Assembly (NCBI GenBank): GCA_026770575.1
Contig: MU657332.1
Coordinates: forward strand, 10,446-28,923
Source of the DNA: Pelagophyceae sp. CCMP2097
Taxonomy: Eukaryota > Sar > Pelagophyceae
Direction: 5' to 3'
Length of the DNA stretch: 18,478 nucleotides
Within the stretch, counting starts at the first letter, position 1. Each line of letters begins with the position of its first letter. Below are positions 18,133 through 18,478 of the stretch, one piece after another. A model generated the notes under the pieces. It was not told the DNA's origin. It worked only from the letters and a program-made list of their open reading frames with translations, and searched no databases. The translations under genes were made by a program, and so were the position numbers.

Positions 18133-18478
18133 TCACTCCAGCGCCTCGCCGTCGTTTTCACCGAACTGATTCACGTCGTCAGCGGCCAAATATCGCTCGG
18201 CGTGGTCCTCGTCCGCGTTGTCCTCCTCCCACGAGGGCCCGAGGCGCTTTAAGACGCTCTTTTTCGAGGCGGGATCAGTCACGACGTCGGGGAGCGCCTA
18301 CGGTGGAAGGCGTCCGTGACGGAATTTCGGGCATATTTCGCCACGAAAACGTCCCCGGCTCCCCCGCGCCTCTGACGAGGGCGTTCCAGGAGTCCCCGAG
18401 CCTCTTGACGATTCCGGTTTTACGACCGTGGGCGGAGAACGTACCTTGAGCTTCTGCTTGAACGTGAGGCCGATATTC
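18133..18478 (-). CDS. C-terminal end of an unrecognised minus-strand gene (5'-partial, two exons)
   Basis: On the minus strand, complement(18445..18478) reads NIGLTFKQKLK, then a canonical donor AAG|GTACGT. A 147-bp intron follows, ending CCACCGTAG, and a last exon complement(18133..18297) encodes 54 residues and a TGA. That exon starts ALPDVVTDPASKKSVLKRLG, continues with PSWEEDNADEDHAERYLAAD and ends in ENDGEALE. The joined stretch is in phase (both junctions phase 0), and the tail is acidic with a sensible composition. I do not recognise the family. The gene continues beyond the right edge and converges on MCM2. The evidence is splice signals plus protein-like sequence only. Confidence 0.6.
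18298..18444 (-). other. Intron of the minus-strand gene (147 bp)
   Basis: Read on the minus strand it begins GTACGTTC after AAG and ends CTTCCACCGTAG before GCG. It is GT-AG, phase 0, and contains stops in the flanking exon frame. Confidence 0.6.

Overview
The window is nuclear DNA from a eukaryote with a very GC-rich genome. Both large genes are broken by short GT-AG introns, the codons end almost always in G or C, and the proteins are alanine- and arginine-rich. An axonemal-type dynein heavy chain points to a flagellate lineage, or one that recently lost flagella. High GC, tiny introns and compact spacing would suit a microalga such as a pelagophyte (Aureococcus-like), but that placement is an inference.

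Layout: (1) 1-13724, plus strand: most of a dynein heavy chain gene. It is open at the left edge, so the first exon(s) lie outside the window. I place six exons and five introns, giving about 4313 residues in the window: tail, linker, AAA1-AAA4, stalk with microtubule-binding domain, AAA5, AAA6 and C-terminal cap. (2) 13725-14194: a 470-bp gap with a C10 tract and a pyrimidine-rich stretch, which must hold the dynein 3' end and the MCM2 promoter/leader. (3) 14195-17226, plus strand: a complete nine-exon gene for MCM2, a subunit of the replicative helicase. The nine exons join in frame to 848 codons plus a stop. (4) 17227-18132: a less GC-rich spacer with a strong hairpin directly after the MCM2 stop, a G12 tract and a dispersed repeat pair. 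(5) 18133-18478, minus strand: the last exon and part of the preceding exon of an unrecognised gene that converges on MCM2.

The most notable observation is in the dynein. Its reading frame, linker, AAA3, microtubule-binding domain and C-terminus are well preserved. AAA1, the main motor ATPase site, has lost the Walker A lysine (replaced by Ala) and the Walker B glutamate (replaced by His). This predicts an intact, conserved dynein that cannot hydrolyse ATP at its principal site. The dynein and MCM2 genes have no obvious functional link; they are neighbours on one strand. I found no bacterial-type operon, CRISPR array, rRNA or tRNA, and no autonomous mobile element.
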